From: Tubulanus polymorphus
Taxonomy: Eukaryota; Nemertea; Palaeonemertea; Tubulaniformes; Tubulanidae
Direction: 5' to 3'
DNA length: 64,000 nucleotides
NCBI RefSeq assembly: GCF_964204645.1
Contig: NC_134031.1
Coordinates: forward strand, 7,175,001-7,239,000
Shown in pieces: positions 1 through 21,919 of this stretch. A program made the position numbers and the translations under genes. Below the pieces are notes generated by a model. It saw nothing but the letters and a program-made list of their open reading frames with translations. It ran no database searches and had not been told where the DNA came from. Each line of letters starts with the position of its first letter. The stretch's first letter is position 1.

Positions 1-1415
1 ATCAAATGAAATGATGGTAATAGAATACATACGATTTGTTAAACAAATCCTTCGAGTTATTTTCGAAACGAAACGAATCTATATTTCATTTAGTTATCGT
101 GGGTTTTGTACATGTTTTGATTAAACGATTGTTTCTGAATGTAATTTTCTAGTTTGTGCAATACATCATAATCATCTTCATTGAACTGAGTATGACACTT
201 TGTAATCGTGATATTACAGCGATTGAGTATTTTCTTCGTTTGGCGTCAATCATATCCATTTCAACTTGAATCATTTATCTATTCATCTCAGACCATGGCG
301 GTCGGTATAATTGATTATACAAACAAAATGAATTTTGTATGAATTATCGAATATTTTACAAAAATAGAAAGTCAGTAGTATTATACAACATCAGTAAAAA
401 CTGCATCGAATTCAAAGTACTATGGACAGCAATGTAACTATATAGCGGAGAGTCAAATGACTTTAAGGAATTGAGGCGTCCGTTGCAGCTTAATACAGAC
501 AACCTCGCGCCATAAGAGAATATTATTCTGAATTTAGAATCCGATTTAATCCATTTCAATAATAATATATACAAAATCACAAATCACAGGTCAGTTGGAA
601 TAATCAAGTTATACCGATCACCCCGATAATCGTGCAGCTTAAATCGGAACCGAAACAATAATTACGAAATCTAGAAAATAAGCGGGACAAGTACTGAACT
701 ATAATTAGTAGACTAACTTATCGAAGAAACGTCGGATGAGATAAGGAGAATTAGTAATTATACATTCAGTATTGTCAACAATATGTATACATACGATTTT
801 CAAAAAGAAAACTATGAAAGGACATACTCAAGAAATAAAACACAGAAAAATGTCTTATCGTTAACATTGATTGTTTTGTTGTATGAATATAAATCTGAAT
901 AATAATGAATATAAGTAATTTTGTTTCAGTAATCAGAAAGATGCTTCAGCACAAGGTAGCGTGCGGTCTATTATTAGGCGTCGCGGACTCAATGGCCTAA
1001 AAATTGGCTACGATCGCTTTAACACGAATAAAAAACGCGTCGGGAATAATTCGTTCTAATAAATCCCTGGCCATTTCTACCGAAGAAATGATGATCAAAT
1101 TTCATGCGTTCATAATCGAGTCAATGCGGCCTCTGGTCAAATTATGATGAGGTTTTTACTGATATAACCGCAGTCAGTGTGTTTGCGATAGTAATTAATT
1201 GAATACGGCAGCGGATAATGATTAGTATGTGTGTGCATTCATTCTAATATCCATCATCAGCGATCTGTTGATGATGATAATTTGTTTTTTACTCATCGAT
1301 TTTCACCCAACGCACGGATAAGATAAGTTCGACGCGCGCATGATATTAAATTAACACCGATTTATCTATAACTGATGATAAGCGAGCGAGAGAGAGAGAG
1401 AAAGCTGTATCTTAC
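1..1415. other. Probable intron, nothing coding seen
   Basis: Downstream of the candidate first exon; AT-rich, no repeat or exon that I can support. A short GA-rich stretch lies at about 1385-1402. Confidence 0.4.
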
Positions 1416-1536
1416 CTTCTAAGATTTTATTCCTAGATATCATTTCGCTGAGCACGGCGGAATTCGGCCCGCCCGGAAAACTCTGGCCAAACGAGACACC
1501 GTGCAGTTCGAGTCCCGACATTGTCCTGTGATGCAT
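1416..1536 (-). CDS. Candidate first coding exon of a gene leaving the window
   Basis: On the minus strand an in-frame TAG is followed at once by ATG (1536-1534), a second ATG at 1521-1519, 40 codons and a GAAG-GTAAGA donor. The second start gives MSGLELHGVSFGQSFPGG, then a stretch ending SEMISRNKILE. I do not recognise the family. The composition (Gly/Ser, polar) and the large gene-free region upstream would suit a developmental regulator, but that is a guess. The remaining exons would lie left of base 1. Bases 1-1415 would be intron and show no exon I can support. Confidence 0.45.
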
Positions 1537-2896
1537 CTAAATAAACCTTATTTCACTGATTTCAGTCACTCGTATTTAGTAAAAGTTTGACTGTGATCGG
1601 GAATATTGTGAAAGCGGTGATTCCTCATTCCAAGAGCATATACCAAGCCGCATTTCACGTTTTACTGGTCGTTTGCATGGGCGACGTCAATCAATAACCA
1701 CGTGATTGATTATGAAGCCTTAACCACGCCTATTGCAGCATCCAGTACTGGTGACACTTCAAGTGATACGGATGGGGAGTTGACTTGGCAATGTAACCTC
1801 TTGTGTGCGGTTTATACTGTCGCTACTCGGTAACTGAATCTGGCTAGCTCTCCAATGCAGTCGCCGACCGACTCAAACTGGCCATAGGGGAGTTTCAACC
1901 TCTTGCGGCTTGATTACGGTCGTTCCCTTGCAGGCGCCTTCGTTCACATAGAAAATTACGATATTCAGTAATGATAGAAATGATACGAGTAACGTTAACT
2001 TGAGCCACAAGCTGAAGAAAATTCACTGTAAAGGTCTTGTGTCCGATGTACTCATTTCGTCGTATTTTGTAGCAATTATAATAAGCAATTATAATTTCTT
2101 AGTCTACATTCGTAGATATGTTTATGTAATTTGGCTCCCGGAAGGCGAGGACCCTAACTAGTAAAATTGACACTGGAACTCGCCGATAATCAGAAGCCAG
2201 CTGCGGAAGGCGAGGTTGATACTCCCTATTATTTCTAATATTTACTCTGAGTAAACAGTTTCACGCATCGAATAATCTGACTGATCCGTTCGGTAAATAG
2301 TTTTACCGGGGTATTTCATTGTCTGTCTGCCCGCGTCTAACAACTGCCGGATAATTTACACCGAAATTTCTCTTCCGCTGAAAACTGACGACCGAACCCG
2401 CGGGAATTGTCCGATATTTACCGGATCGATCAGAATTTATTGGGTTTCTTTCTCGGCGATAATTTCAAAACACGCTTGATTTGCTTCCTGATCCGGGTAT
2501 ATTTTCGATGACCCGGCTGTCGACGAGTGGCGGTCGCCCGACGACGCGAGAAACAATTCGATCGACAGAACCTCTTGAAATTCGCGAACTACAAGTTAAG
2601 AAAAGGAGCCCTTCAGGAATAAGTCATCCATTTTTTTCATGCAAATATAACTGATTTATTCATATAAGACACTAGCCGATACACATGTAATCTATCTATC
2701 TTGAAAAGGTATACTTTTATCTCTTAAATAAAGGATACCCTACAGAAATGTCTGAAGCTGCATTTCTTAAGCTTATCTGCATCTTCGACTAATATGATAT
2801 TATGTTTGTCTCCGGAATAACGTAAATATGACGTAAACCGTAATAGGCCTCGATTTGACCAGTCACCCCGAGAGCAGACGAGAACGGGGCGATATA

Positions 2897-2908
2897 TATC
2901 ACGTGATA
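2897..2908. promoter_or_regulatory. TATCACGTGATA palindrome
   Basis: A perfect 12-bp palindrome around TCACGTGA, the core bound by USF/MITF-type bHLH-ZIP factors. Function not shown. Confidence 0.3.
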
Positions 2909-5900
2909 CCTAATCCATCATCATTCGCTTCAGACTCATCAACAACACGAACGACTATCAATATAATCTGGCGGTCTCTGACGACTCATCAAACCGTAAA
3001 ATAATGTAATAATCCAAGATCCACGCATTCTTTCAGACAAATTTAATTTAGCGTCGACCATCGCGCTGTGTACAGAAATAAACCGACTCTAATCAAACTT
3101 ATTTATGATTAATTAGAGAGAGTATAGCCACGGGACTCATGTAGGACTCAGCGCCCCGGTCCTGTGTATTTGTATAAACGAATTTGCTACGTTATGAGGG
3201 TAAACGATGGTGAAAGTCGGGGTTTAGATTCGTTTTCAGTTGATGACGTTTCGTTGGTCGGAGCGTGCGACAATGTTCGTCTTCTTTTACTAGATATTAA
3301 GGTAAGGATTAGGAAAGAAAGTAATTACTTAGGATTTCGCCCTGAAAGCCGATTGCTATATCTATTGAGTTAATTTGCGACTGGCAGTATACACGGCGGG
3401 TATGTTAATGAATTTGCGGGTACAAATAGTGAGGGATTATTTTGTCAGGATTCGCAGACTGCCATCTCGGGAGCCGGGAAAGAGAGCCGGGCGAAGAAGG
3501 TTCGGGTCCAAGCGGTCACGAAACAAATTACGGAATATGGAATTAGGAATTATCCGTTTTCAAAGGTTGCCAATGAAAATAGACGTGAAACGAAGACATT
3601 TGGAATTAGCCCGCGTTGTTCGCGCGAAGACCACGAGAAAAGAAGAAATCAATTTGGATTTTTGTAAACTTTATTTCATGTATCGTCACGGCGATATTGT
3701 TTTATTCATATAGTTATCTATGTCAGCAATACGGCACTGGACGGATGGAGATACGAAAATTCGAAATATGTTTGATAGGAAACATCACGACCGATGGTTG
3801 AATATATTTCCGTCGAAACAGCAAAATAAGTAACCATTTTAGTCTAAATGGACTCGAGAATGTGTTTATGTTGGCGAGGATGTTTTGATAATACCGGGAG
3901 TTAAAATCTGTTAGTAGCGGTAAGGGTATCGCCATGATTAATTCCTATTTATTCATTTGTATTTAGAAAAATTATATTGCAGATATTCTATTCATGAATT
4001 CGATCTAGACGAATGTCTTCATATATAGAAAAATTTCTCATCTCTAAAATTTACGAGGAAAGAATTGAAAGAATGATCATCGACGTTGCCAGAACCCCCA
4101 GGTTTTGTGAGATATAGAAATGAATTCAAATTGCCAAAAAAATAGCTTATCGTGTAATCGATTTAAATTGACCGATTGGCATGCTATTCATCGGCCTATA
4201 AACCTACGGAAATTTGAGTAGTAATGTCGCTATACGCCACCAAACTTTGGTGGTTGATTTGATCTTATAAGAAGAAAAAAGAATGGATATCAATTAATTT
4301 AGTAAAATTCGAATTAGAAATAGAATGGAAACGTTTTTTAACGTCGAAAAAGGTTCGCTCTAGAAACGGAGCAATTCGGTTTAGACATTCCGTTCTGATG
4401 ATGAATGTTTTTATATCGCGTTTCTCCTTTTTTTTATTGTCGAACAATAATAATTTTGAATACATTTCTCAGTTTCAATTGGCGAACATTGTTGAACGGG
4501 GGAGATTTCCCGGTCGGCTATTGTAGAACAGCTCTCCCCTGGCGACGTGGCTAAGTTAAACCATCGTTCTCAGTGGTAGCTTGATTAATCCGGAGTACAC
4601 TCGACTAAATTGATTATGATGATTTGTGTTTTAGTCCTGGCTGACACAGGAGTACGCTTGAACACTTACAGTTGATTTCCCCTGGCGACGATACATATTT
4701 GATTAAAGTGGTTCACGGCAAAGAAAAAGCTCGGGCCTGGTGGCTAGGTAAAATCTCCCCGAAGACTGCGTCAGCCACGCAACGCGCTCTCCACGTCACA
4801 ATCGAATATTCTCTCGCAGTTGAATCGGACCTTTCAAAAAATGAAAAAACGCCCGGACGAAAAACCGTATACGCCACGTTCGGCAACGAAATCTACTCAG
4901 TGAAATTGAAAATTTGTTTTTGAAATGAAAGTTTCCGTGAATTCCAATTCCGTAATGGCAGTAGTGATGCTGGCGAACGCGCGCGATCTATGTTTGAAGG
5001 TTTGATGAAATCTTCCTGCTATTCGGCGCTCAGAGATTTCCAATTTTCCATTTATAAGTCCTCCGAATGTTTCATCCATCTAATTGGCCGTTCATTTTAA
5101 AACAGTTTATTCCTATCGGAGAACTACATATCGTGCCGTATCTTACTCAAATTACCCCCGCGTGTTTGGTCATTTTTGCGAATCTTTATATGCAGAGCCC
5201 GTCGGGCTGTATGTTTATAACGCCTTTTTAGAGCGTTCATTATTGACAGGTGGTACTCAAGCAGAAAGTCAAAAATATTCAACAATAAACCTATTTCGAC
5301 GACCATTATTTTTTTCAAAGCATCAACTTGTGTCATTCTATTCACGATTCTGTTCGCTATTTCATAGAACGGTCGTGAGTCGCGCGCAGCCGATTGTTAT
5401 TCGGTATATTCTATCGTTTTTCTAGAAAAGATATTTTCACGACTCATCGGTTCAGTTAGGTCTTTCAGCAACGACGGAATATTTTTTCGCGGAGATCATG
5501 AAATTGTCACCAGATTCCTCGAAACCAACTAATACCAAAATTTCTAAATGCAATTTATACATCGGAACGAATTGCTTTAGGGTCAGCTGTGATGATTAAT
5601 ACGTTCTTTTTGAATACGAACTGTTCAAACCCGCAGTTATCTGAACTGCACGCCACTTCGGTTAGACGGTGGCTATAGATACCACGCACGCGCAGGGTCC
5701 CGTTTCAGGCCTGATTAAGAAACCACGCGCACCTGAGAACCGGCTATTATATTCTAGCGCATTTCACAGTCTCTCCAAGCAACAACATTCCCGCGATCAA
5801 TTTATGAAATTAGATTTCCCTTTCAGTCGTTTGGCCACGCCCGACAGGGATCTGTCCCAAACACCACACGACTAAACAGATTGAAATTTGAGAATAGAAC

Positions 5901-6996
5901 CATTAGCGTCGCGTATACCTATGGCTCGGTCGTGCTTTTTTTCGTTTCGTTAATAATTCATCATTAATGTACATGCGTGTAAACCATATTACTGAAATAT
6001 CGTAACGGAAAAATGATGCATATAGGTTTCGGAAATAGAGCATTATAAGCGTATCTTATTTCAGTCATCGTATTTTATAGAAAGCAAGCGAGTGCTAATC
6101 AGTATACCAATAGAACAAGTCCACTTGACCAGTGGTCATACAACTTGTCCTAAAATGCGTACACTACTATCAAGTTAAAAAAAAATGAAAAAGTGTTTAA
6201 TGCGAATTAAATTGAAAATACCAAATTACCATGTTCAAGTTCAAGTTTATCATAGGATCCATGGAATTTAGGCTGCACACCCAAAAGTCCCATGCACCCT
6301 GACATCAAGATGAGATATTCCCTTATGATGTCTGCATCTAAATATCTTGGTCTGTCTACGTTATATTTCCCTTAAACACTTCTGAATTGTTTTTTCTCGG
6401 TTAAGATCTCGCAATCAGCAGGTATTCGAAATTGATATAATCGGTAATTAGGTAAAAGTTCACCGGGATAGCTGACATCTTTTTGAGGAACATTTAACCG
6501 AACCAGATGGGGTACGGATTGTTCTCAATTCTCTCAGGTTAGCTCCGAATTCAACCCGGTTCGAGTTGAATAAACACATATAAAACGGTTCTGAATGAAA
6601 CCAGTGATTAGCCACGTCCCCTCGGGGTGAACTACCATCACCAGGGGTTTCTCTGGTGTCTGCTATTAGTCGCCGAATTGTCGCTAACTTCTTGCCCGTT
6701 TCCCGTTGGTTGTGGGTTCCACTATTCGCCGTAATTGCAAGTTAGGCAGGTCGGGTAGTTATTATCCACGAGATACGCCAGGAAGTAAAAGGGGAAATAA
6801 AAATCGGTATGCAGATTAAAAGTAAACAAAGATTTCGCTTCCTCCAGGCATTATCCCTCTGCATCGCTTGAAAACGTGCAATCACTTTTGAAAATCTCAA
6901 AACTGAAGAAAAAAACAGGAAGAAAAGATGTCCCTACTTGATCGAAACCGGAAGTAAACAAATGTCAGCCTACTTCCTTGGGAATGCGGGGTGACA

Positions 6997-7036
6997 CACG
7001 TGGACACGTGAACGAACAAGTCGGAACACGTGTCCA
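6997..7036. promoter_or_regulatory. Three CACGTG E-boxes within 36 bp
   Basis: CACGTG at 6997, 7005 and 7027. The last two sit in a 10-bp inverted repeat, TGGACACGTG and CACGTGTCCA, 16 bp apart. Confidence 0.35.
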
Positions 7037-10000
7037 AAACATTTCACTTTCAATATCCCATTTAGAGATCGCAAAGTAAGAGTAGATCGCGAGGTCTTGA
7101 ACTTGATTCAAATAGAAAATACGGATTTACATACCTACTTGATTAAATGAATATCGATAGCATTATAACGGCCAATAATGTCACATGTCGGATATTTGTC
7201 AATATTTCTGCGGTGCTACGCGATGACCTTAAACGACCTGAGAAATTTGGACGCATCTGGCAATGTCTTATCTAGTTTGTCAACATTTTTCTTTTCAATT
7301 TCCACGTTACAGCTACGAAATGTTCCTTGCAGTGTCGGTCTATTTCATAGATAAAACGCACGAACCTGTCAATTTTCTGTGTCGTACTGGGAAGATTATC
7401 GTGCAACCATATTTCGTACATCTAATACTTCTTCTGGGATTTCTTTATTTACGGATGAATTTGTCATAATAACTCGTCAAACGAAACAAGTTTTCTCCGC
7501 ATATTTTGAATTGGTTTGTTTTCCTCTTCAATGATTCCAATATTGTTTGTTCGGTGTCGCTGGGATTCGGGGGCGAATTATGTGCGTGAGTGTGGTGTTT
7601 CGGGAGCTGGGTAGGTGAAATTGTTTCACCGAATTCGGATTTGTTTCGGTCGTCGGCGCGCTTTGATGTGATCTGATGTCGTAGTTGATAGATAGGTTGA
7701 CCCGGATACAAATGTAAGAAGGGCGTGGAGTTGCCTAATAACCCATAAACCAAACACACGTCGGGTGATAGATGGGTACAAAGCTATATCGTTGAATAAG
7801 ACCCCCGCATCTTCGAATCTGTTTTCCTGTTTCATAAAATAGAAACGATTCACGACGAAAAGGTCGCAGATGGGTTAACTCCCAATCGACAAATCGACGA
7901 CTATTGTTCGATTTAACTTTGAACTCGGTGAATTTGATTTGATGGATTTTTGGAATTGAAAAAAAACATCGAATTTTTGTTCTGTATATTTTGACGGATC
8001 CAGGTCGTGAACCGGTCTTTACTTTTGTAACAATAAGCTTTTTGAATTCGCTTGGCGATAGATGAGAGAGAATGCATTGTGAAAATGTAACATTTTACAT
8101 TGAAATGATATCAATTATCTAAACTGCTCGCGCTCTTCCTTTCACTCCGCACGCACACTCGCCGCCTCCTCCACTATCGTATTTCTTTGCCCTCATGTTA
8201 TTTCCAGTTTTCTCTCTCCCTGCCATTCCTACTACCTTGCCGATCCAGAGGCAAATTGTGAAAGACTTCAAATAAAAGCAATATTATGTGTACTTCGTAC
8301 TGTTATGAAGAACTTGTCACATCTCAAAAGGGCACTTTGATGTCCATAAAGGCAATATTATAGGGGCACTACCGCTATGAAATGCAACTACAAATCTGTG
8401 TTGACAAAATAGAAAAGGGCACTAAAAAATTTGATGATCTAGTGGAAGTCTCACAAAGGAACCGGCCGTGTTTTGCTCCAATTTTGTTTCAAATCAGGGA
8501 TATTATTCAACACAATATCAACATCAACAGATGCGGTGTCAGTGTCCATTCGATGATTATCTTTTACAGCATCATCATCATTTCATCCCGTGAGGACGCG
8601 CCGACTAACAGATGACACAGAGGCTGCCGAGGTGACTGGTACCATTAACGCGACAGTTATCAGCTATGATTCTCATCTATGATGATGTCTTTCATTCTGC
8701 AGGCGTTAGATTTGAGAAAATAGATTAAAGGAGACGTGCTTTACGTGTCTTAAAAAGTATCTTCCAGAAGGCCGGCCGTGAACACTTGAATTTCCATATA
8801 TATTTAGCCTATACATGAAATTTAATCATCCGACAAAGTGGATTGAATACTTCTGACGTTGCCTTTCACTGCGCATTGCCATGGGTTGGCTGAAAACAGC
8901 TCATTTTACAAGTGCTATGAATTTAAATAGCGCCTTTCACTTTGGTCTGTTCCCGCAGTTTCCGAACACAGTTGGTCCTTCTCATAAACATCGGCTTAAA
9001 ATCGCCGCCTCGTCTCGGAAAAAAATCAATTAATTTAAAATTCAAAACGTCCATCAAACAACAATAAACCGTGCCGCGTGGATCCCTGAACAGTTGGCAC
9101 GGTTCTAAACGTCTCTATGAAACTGGAAAATCGCGCTTTGACTTTAAAAACAAAATGGACATTTAATCCTCAGTTCCGCCTACTTTCACTGAATTCATTC
9201 GACATGTTTCATTGACTTCTATTCAATGTTAACTTGTTCTCGTTTTCAGGGTTTATTTGACCTGGTCGTTTCGGACAAAGGATTGTTATTTTAGATTAAC
9301 ATTTTTGATTTTGAGAATCTGTTATTTTGGACGGGTCAGGCCCAGCTTTTGACAACAGAATTTATGGATCTTCGTTCAAAGAAACATTTTTTTCTTTTTA
9401 AATTCATTTTCCACAGTTCGTTAGTTAACTAAAAAGTAAAATGTAATGGGTACCGCTATCCAAATATTTGATATCATTTTATATTGTTCTAAGGTGCTCG
9501 TCTGATGATATCGAATGAGTCAAAATTTAACTCTTGTTGAATTCCTTAACTCAGAATTAAGCTTGAACATTTGTTAGATTTAACTCTCAGCTAGCAAACT
9601 CATGAGTTGAAATTTTTCTCTAATAGGGTCAAAAGCTAACTTTAACTAAACTAAAAGTAAAATCGAAACGCGAACATCCAGAACTACCGAACAAAATCAA
9701 TCGAGGCTGATGGTCGCATTCTATGAAATGCGTATAAAAATCCTACAGTACAATGATTCACTAACTAAAATCTGTTATCCAGACTGAAATTTCTTTTAAT
9801 GTTGACAATTTTCTCAACTCAAACAACTCTCTCATGCCCGTTCATTTTCATTTCAGTGGGAAACTAATGGAAAAAGCCAGACGCTATTCAGACGCTATGA
9901 TAGATCATAATCAGTCTCATTTAAAGTCTTCCGTATTCGTGAAACCTAAAAATTCAGAAAGTTGTCCATTTACATTTCTTTTTATTTTCTGATATCGTAA

Positions 10001-11036
10001 TTGAAACAGGCATAGCAAGTAATTCATTTCTGAGAGAGCGAATCGAATTTGTGACACTAAGTTTCTGTACCAATAAATTGATCGCATCACTCATTATCTA
10101 AGCTTGCTAAGCCTTAACGTCTCATTGTTTTAGCTCACAAAAAGGGTAGACGTAAATTTTTTCTCAATTTTTCAAGTGAAAAATCAAATCATAAAAACTG
10201 TATCGTTGTTCTGTATACCAACCTATAAAGATTTTTTTTAAATAGTCGAATTTTCAGGATAACAGATTTTAGTTGTTGAATCATTATATATATTGTTGGA
10301 CTTTTACGGACACTTCATAGACCACGACTATAATCTCAATTGATTTCGGTCGTCCAAAATTTTTTAAATCCCCTAATTATTTTTTCAAAATGATGTACCA
10401 GCAAATCTCTACTACTGGTTGGTAAACAAACTATATGACGTCATGTGCAAAACCTCTATACCGCGGGTGTATTGATACAGTTATTCGTGGTTCCAACATA
10501 AACATATTACGTCACAGTCCCGTTCCTTCGCTTATCATCTCCGTGGGTTTTTTTTTATGTAACGACGCTGTAGGAAATAACAATTTTTGAAAACAAACAT
10601 GTATACGTATGTATGGGACTCGACGTCGTTTCCATAGAAACAACGTCAACGCATAGAGCTATCGCGAACGTTTCTATATCCTTCGTATAATGAAATGTGC
10701 CATGTTTTGCATATGATTTAGAACAGCCTGCGATACCGAATGATAACTAATTAGCATTATTACAGTTGTTAAGAATTCTCGAAATAAATTACCCGACAAA
10801 AATCAGTATCGAATATTCGAAAATGCTCTTTTCATCAACGATACTTGGCGAGAGTAGAACAGTAGATTTTTAATTTCACGCATGTTGAAGTGTTTAATAA
10901 GGATTTATGATCTGAAATATTCAAAGATTAGTCTAATTGATTATTAAGGCAGGTCGACGTGACTGAATTCAATACAGACAACTAAACTGCTGCGGTTTTT
11001 TTTAAGGAAAATGGTCAATTAATCCTTTTTTGACAC

Positions 11037-11160
11037 TGGACCTAGGATACATTTCACAAAAAGGATTAACTCTAAAATCGATTTATCATGAATTGAATTG
11101 ATTAAGAAATTAAATCGAATTGATTGAGAGTTAATCCTTTCTTGTGAAACTGGACCCAAG
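11037..11160. mobile_element. Foldback element, GGTCCAGTTTCACAA type
   Basis: Arms of about 45 bp facing inward: GGACCTAGGATACATTTCAC at left and the reverse complement of AGTTAATCCTTTCTTGTGAA at right. Related ends recur at 20950, 46591 and 57930. Confidence 0.65.
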
Positions 11161-20949
<9,789 letters not shown>

Positions 20950-21083
20950 GAAGCTGGCCGATGGTCCATTTTCACAAAAAAGGTTAACTAAGAATTGTGG
21001 TTACTTCTCGCGTTGTCAACGAGGACAACAATTCAAACTTAATCGATTAATGCTTAAATTTTTTTCATGAAAATGGACACTGG
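20950..21083. mobile_element. Foldback element, GTCCATTTTCA type
   Basis: Ends GGTCCATTTTCACAAAAAAG and, inverted, TTTTTTTCATGAAAATGGAC. Followed at 21083 by a fragment of the GCCAGTCGCTCAAAAG family also at 46591. Confidence 0.6.
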
Positions 21084-21563
21084 AGCCAGTCGCTCAAAAG
21101 ATTGATGGTGATCAATGCACGGATACCATTGCAACCATGAATTTTTTCTCTAATCGTCACTATGCCGTTCATCCGTATTCAACTACTGCAACCGATGGCC
21201 CCCGTGATTGAAAACTTTAAATCCACTCTTAAAAATGCCGATGCAAAAAAAACGGTACCCCCGAAAGCGCGAAAATTCACCTTTTTCACACACGACTATT
21301 TACAAGAGTTCGAACTTGTTTAGATTACCGGAACAGTGAAAACGTTACATAACACCAAATGACACCTGATTATCGAGTTGTATCTTCCGAATATGACACG
21401 ATAAAAACATCCTTTATATCTATCAACATTATCGCACATTATAATAATTACCATGATAATTATCATAGTTATCATGATAATATCTTTAATCTGTAGCAGA
21501 AGAGGAGACAACGAATAATTTTTGTGCTCACAGAAGAATAAATTCATACAAATGCAAGTGAGT

Positions 21564-21569
21564 TTTATT
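21564..21569 (-). promoter_or_regulatory. Candidate poly(A) signal of PLEKHM2
   Basis: AATAAA on the minus strand, about 225 nt past the PLEKHM2 stop; the first such hexamer after the stop. It would give a short 3' UTR. Confidence 0.5.
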
Positions 21570-21793
21570 TTTTTGTTGTTGTTGATTTAGATTCAGTCCG
21601 CTGAATGCAAAAATTTTGTAGTGTATATCACAGAAGATTATTTAACACCGACAATATAGATACACTGTTTCTATGACGATGATGTTTTACGCTGTAAAAA
21701 CACGTATCCATGACAACAACAGCCTTCCACAGCGTAATCGTTTCTATAGCGACTTGTTTCATCTCTGAGACATGGGTACCGGGTACCTTTCAC

Positions 21794-21919
21794 TCATTTC
21801 GTAATGGCGCGGCGTTTCGGCATGTGACTAGCGAATTGAGGGCGTTTCAATATTGCGATGTTTTCCCGGCATTTCCGTTGCAAGCATACGTCGTCTAGAA
21901 GCTGTACTGGTATTGCCAC
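21794..21919 (-). CDS. PLEKHM2: PLEKHM2 exon 18 (stop exon)
   Basis: Encodes the last 41 residues, VAIPVQLLDDVCLQRKCREN and on to a TGA at 21796-21794. It aligns with human VDLPHTAIQEASNKKKFEDA and ends in a basic tail MPKRRAITK. Confidence 0.88.
   Translation of the reverse strand: MAIPVQLLDDVCLQRKCRENIAILKRPQFASHMPKRRAITK

Larger units (their letters stand above)
1537..10980. other. Gene-free region, left part
   Basis: No exon supported on either strand. Contains a 12-bp palindrome TATCACGTGATA at 2897-2908 and a CACGTG cluster at 6997-7036. The short open frames here have no homology I recognise. Confidence 0.5.

Noticed and set aside
1440-1515. tRNA-like GTTCGAGTCCC at about 1505
   Set aside because: No matching A box or cloverleaf. 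It lies inside the candidate first exon.
3164-3801. Overlapping plus-strand frames near 3.2-3.8 kb
   Set aside because: No recognised homology; overlapping frames in two phases suggest chance.
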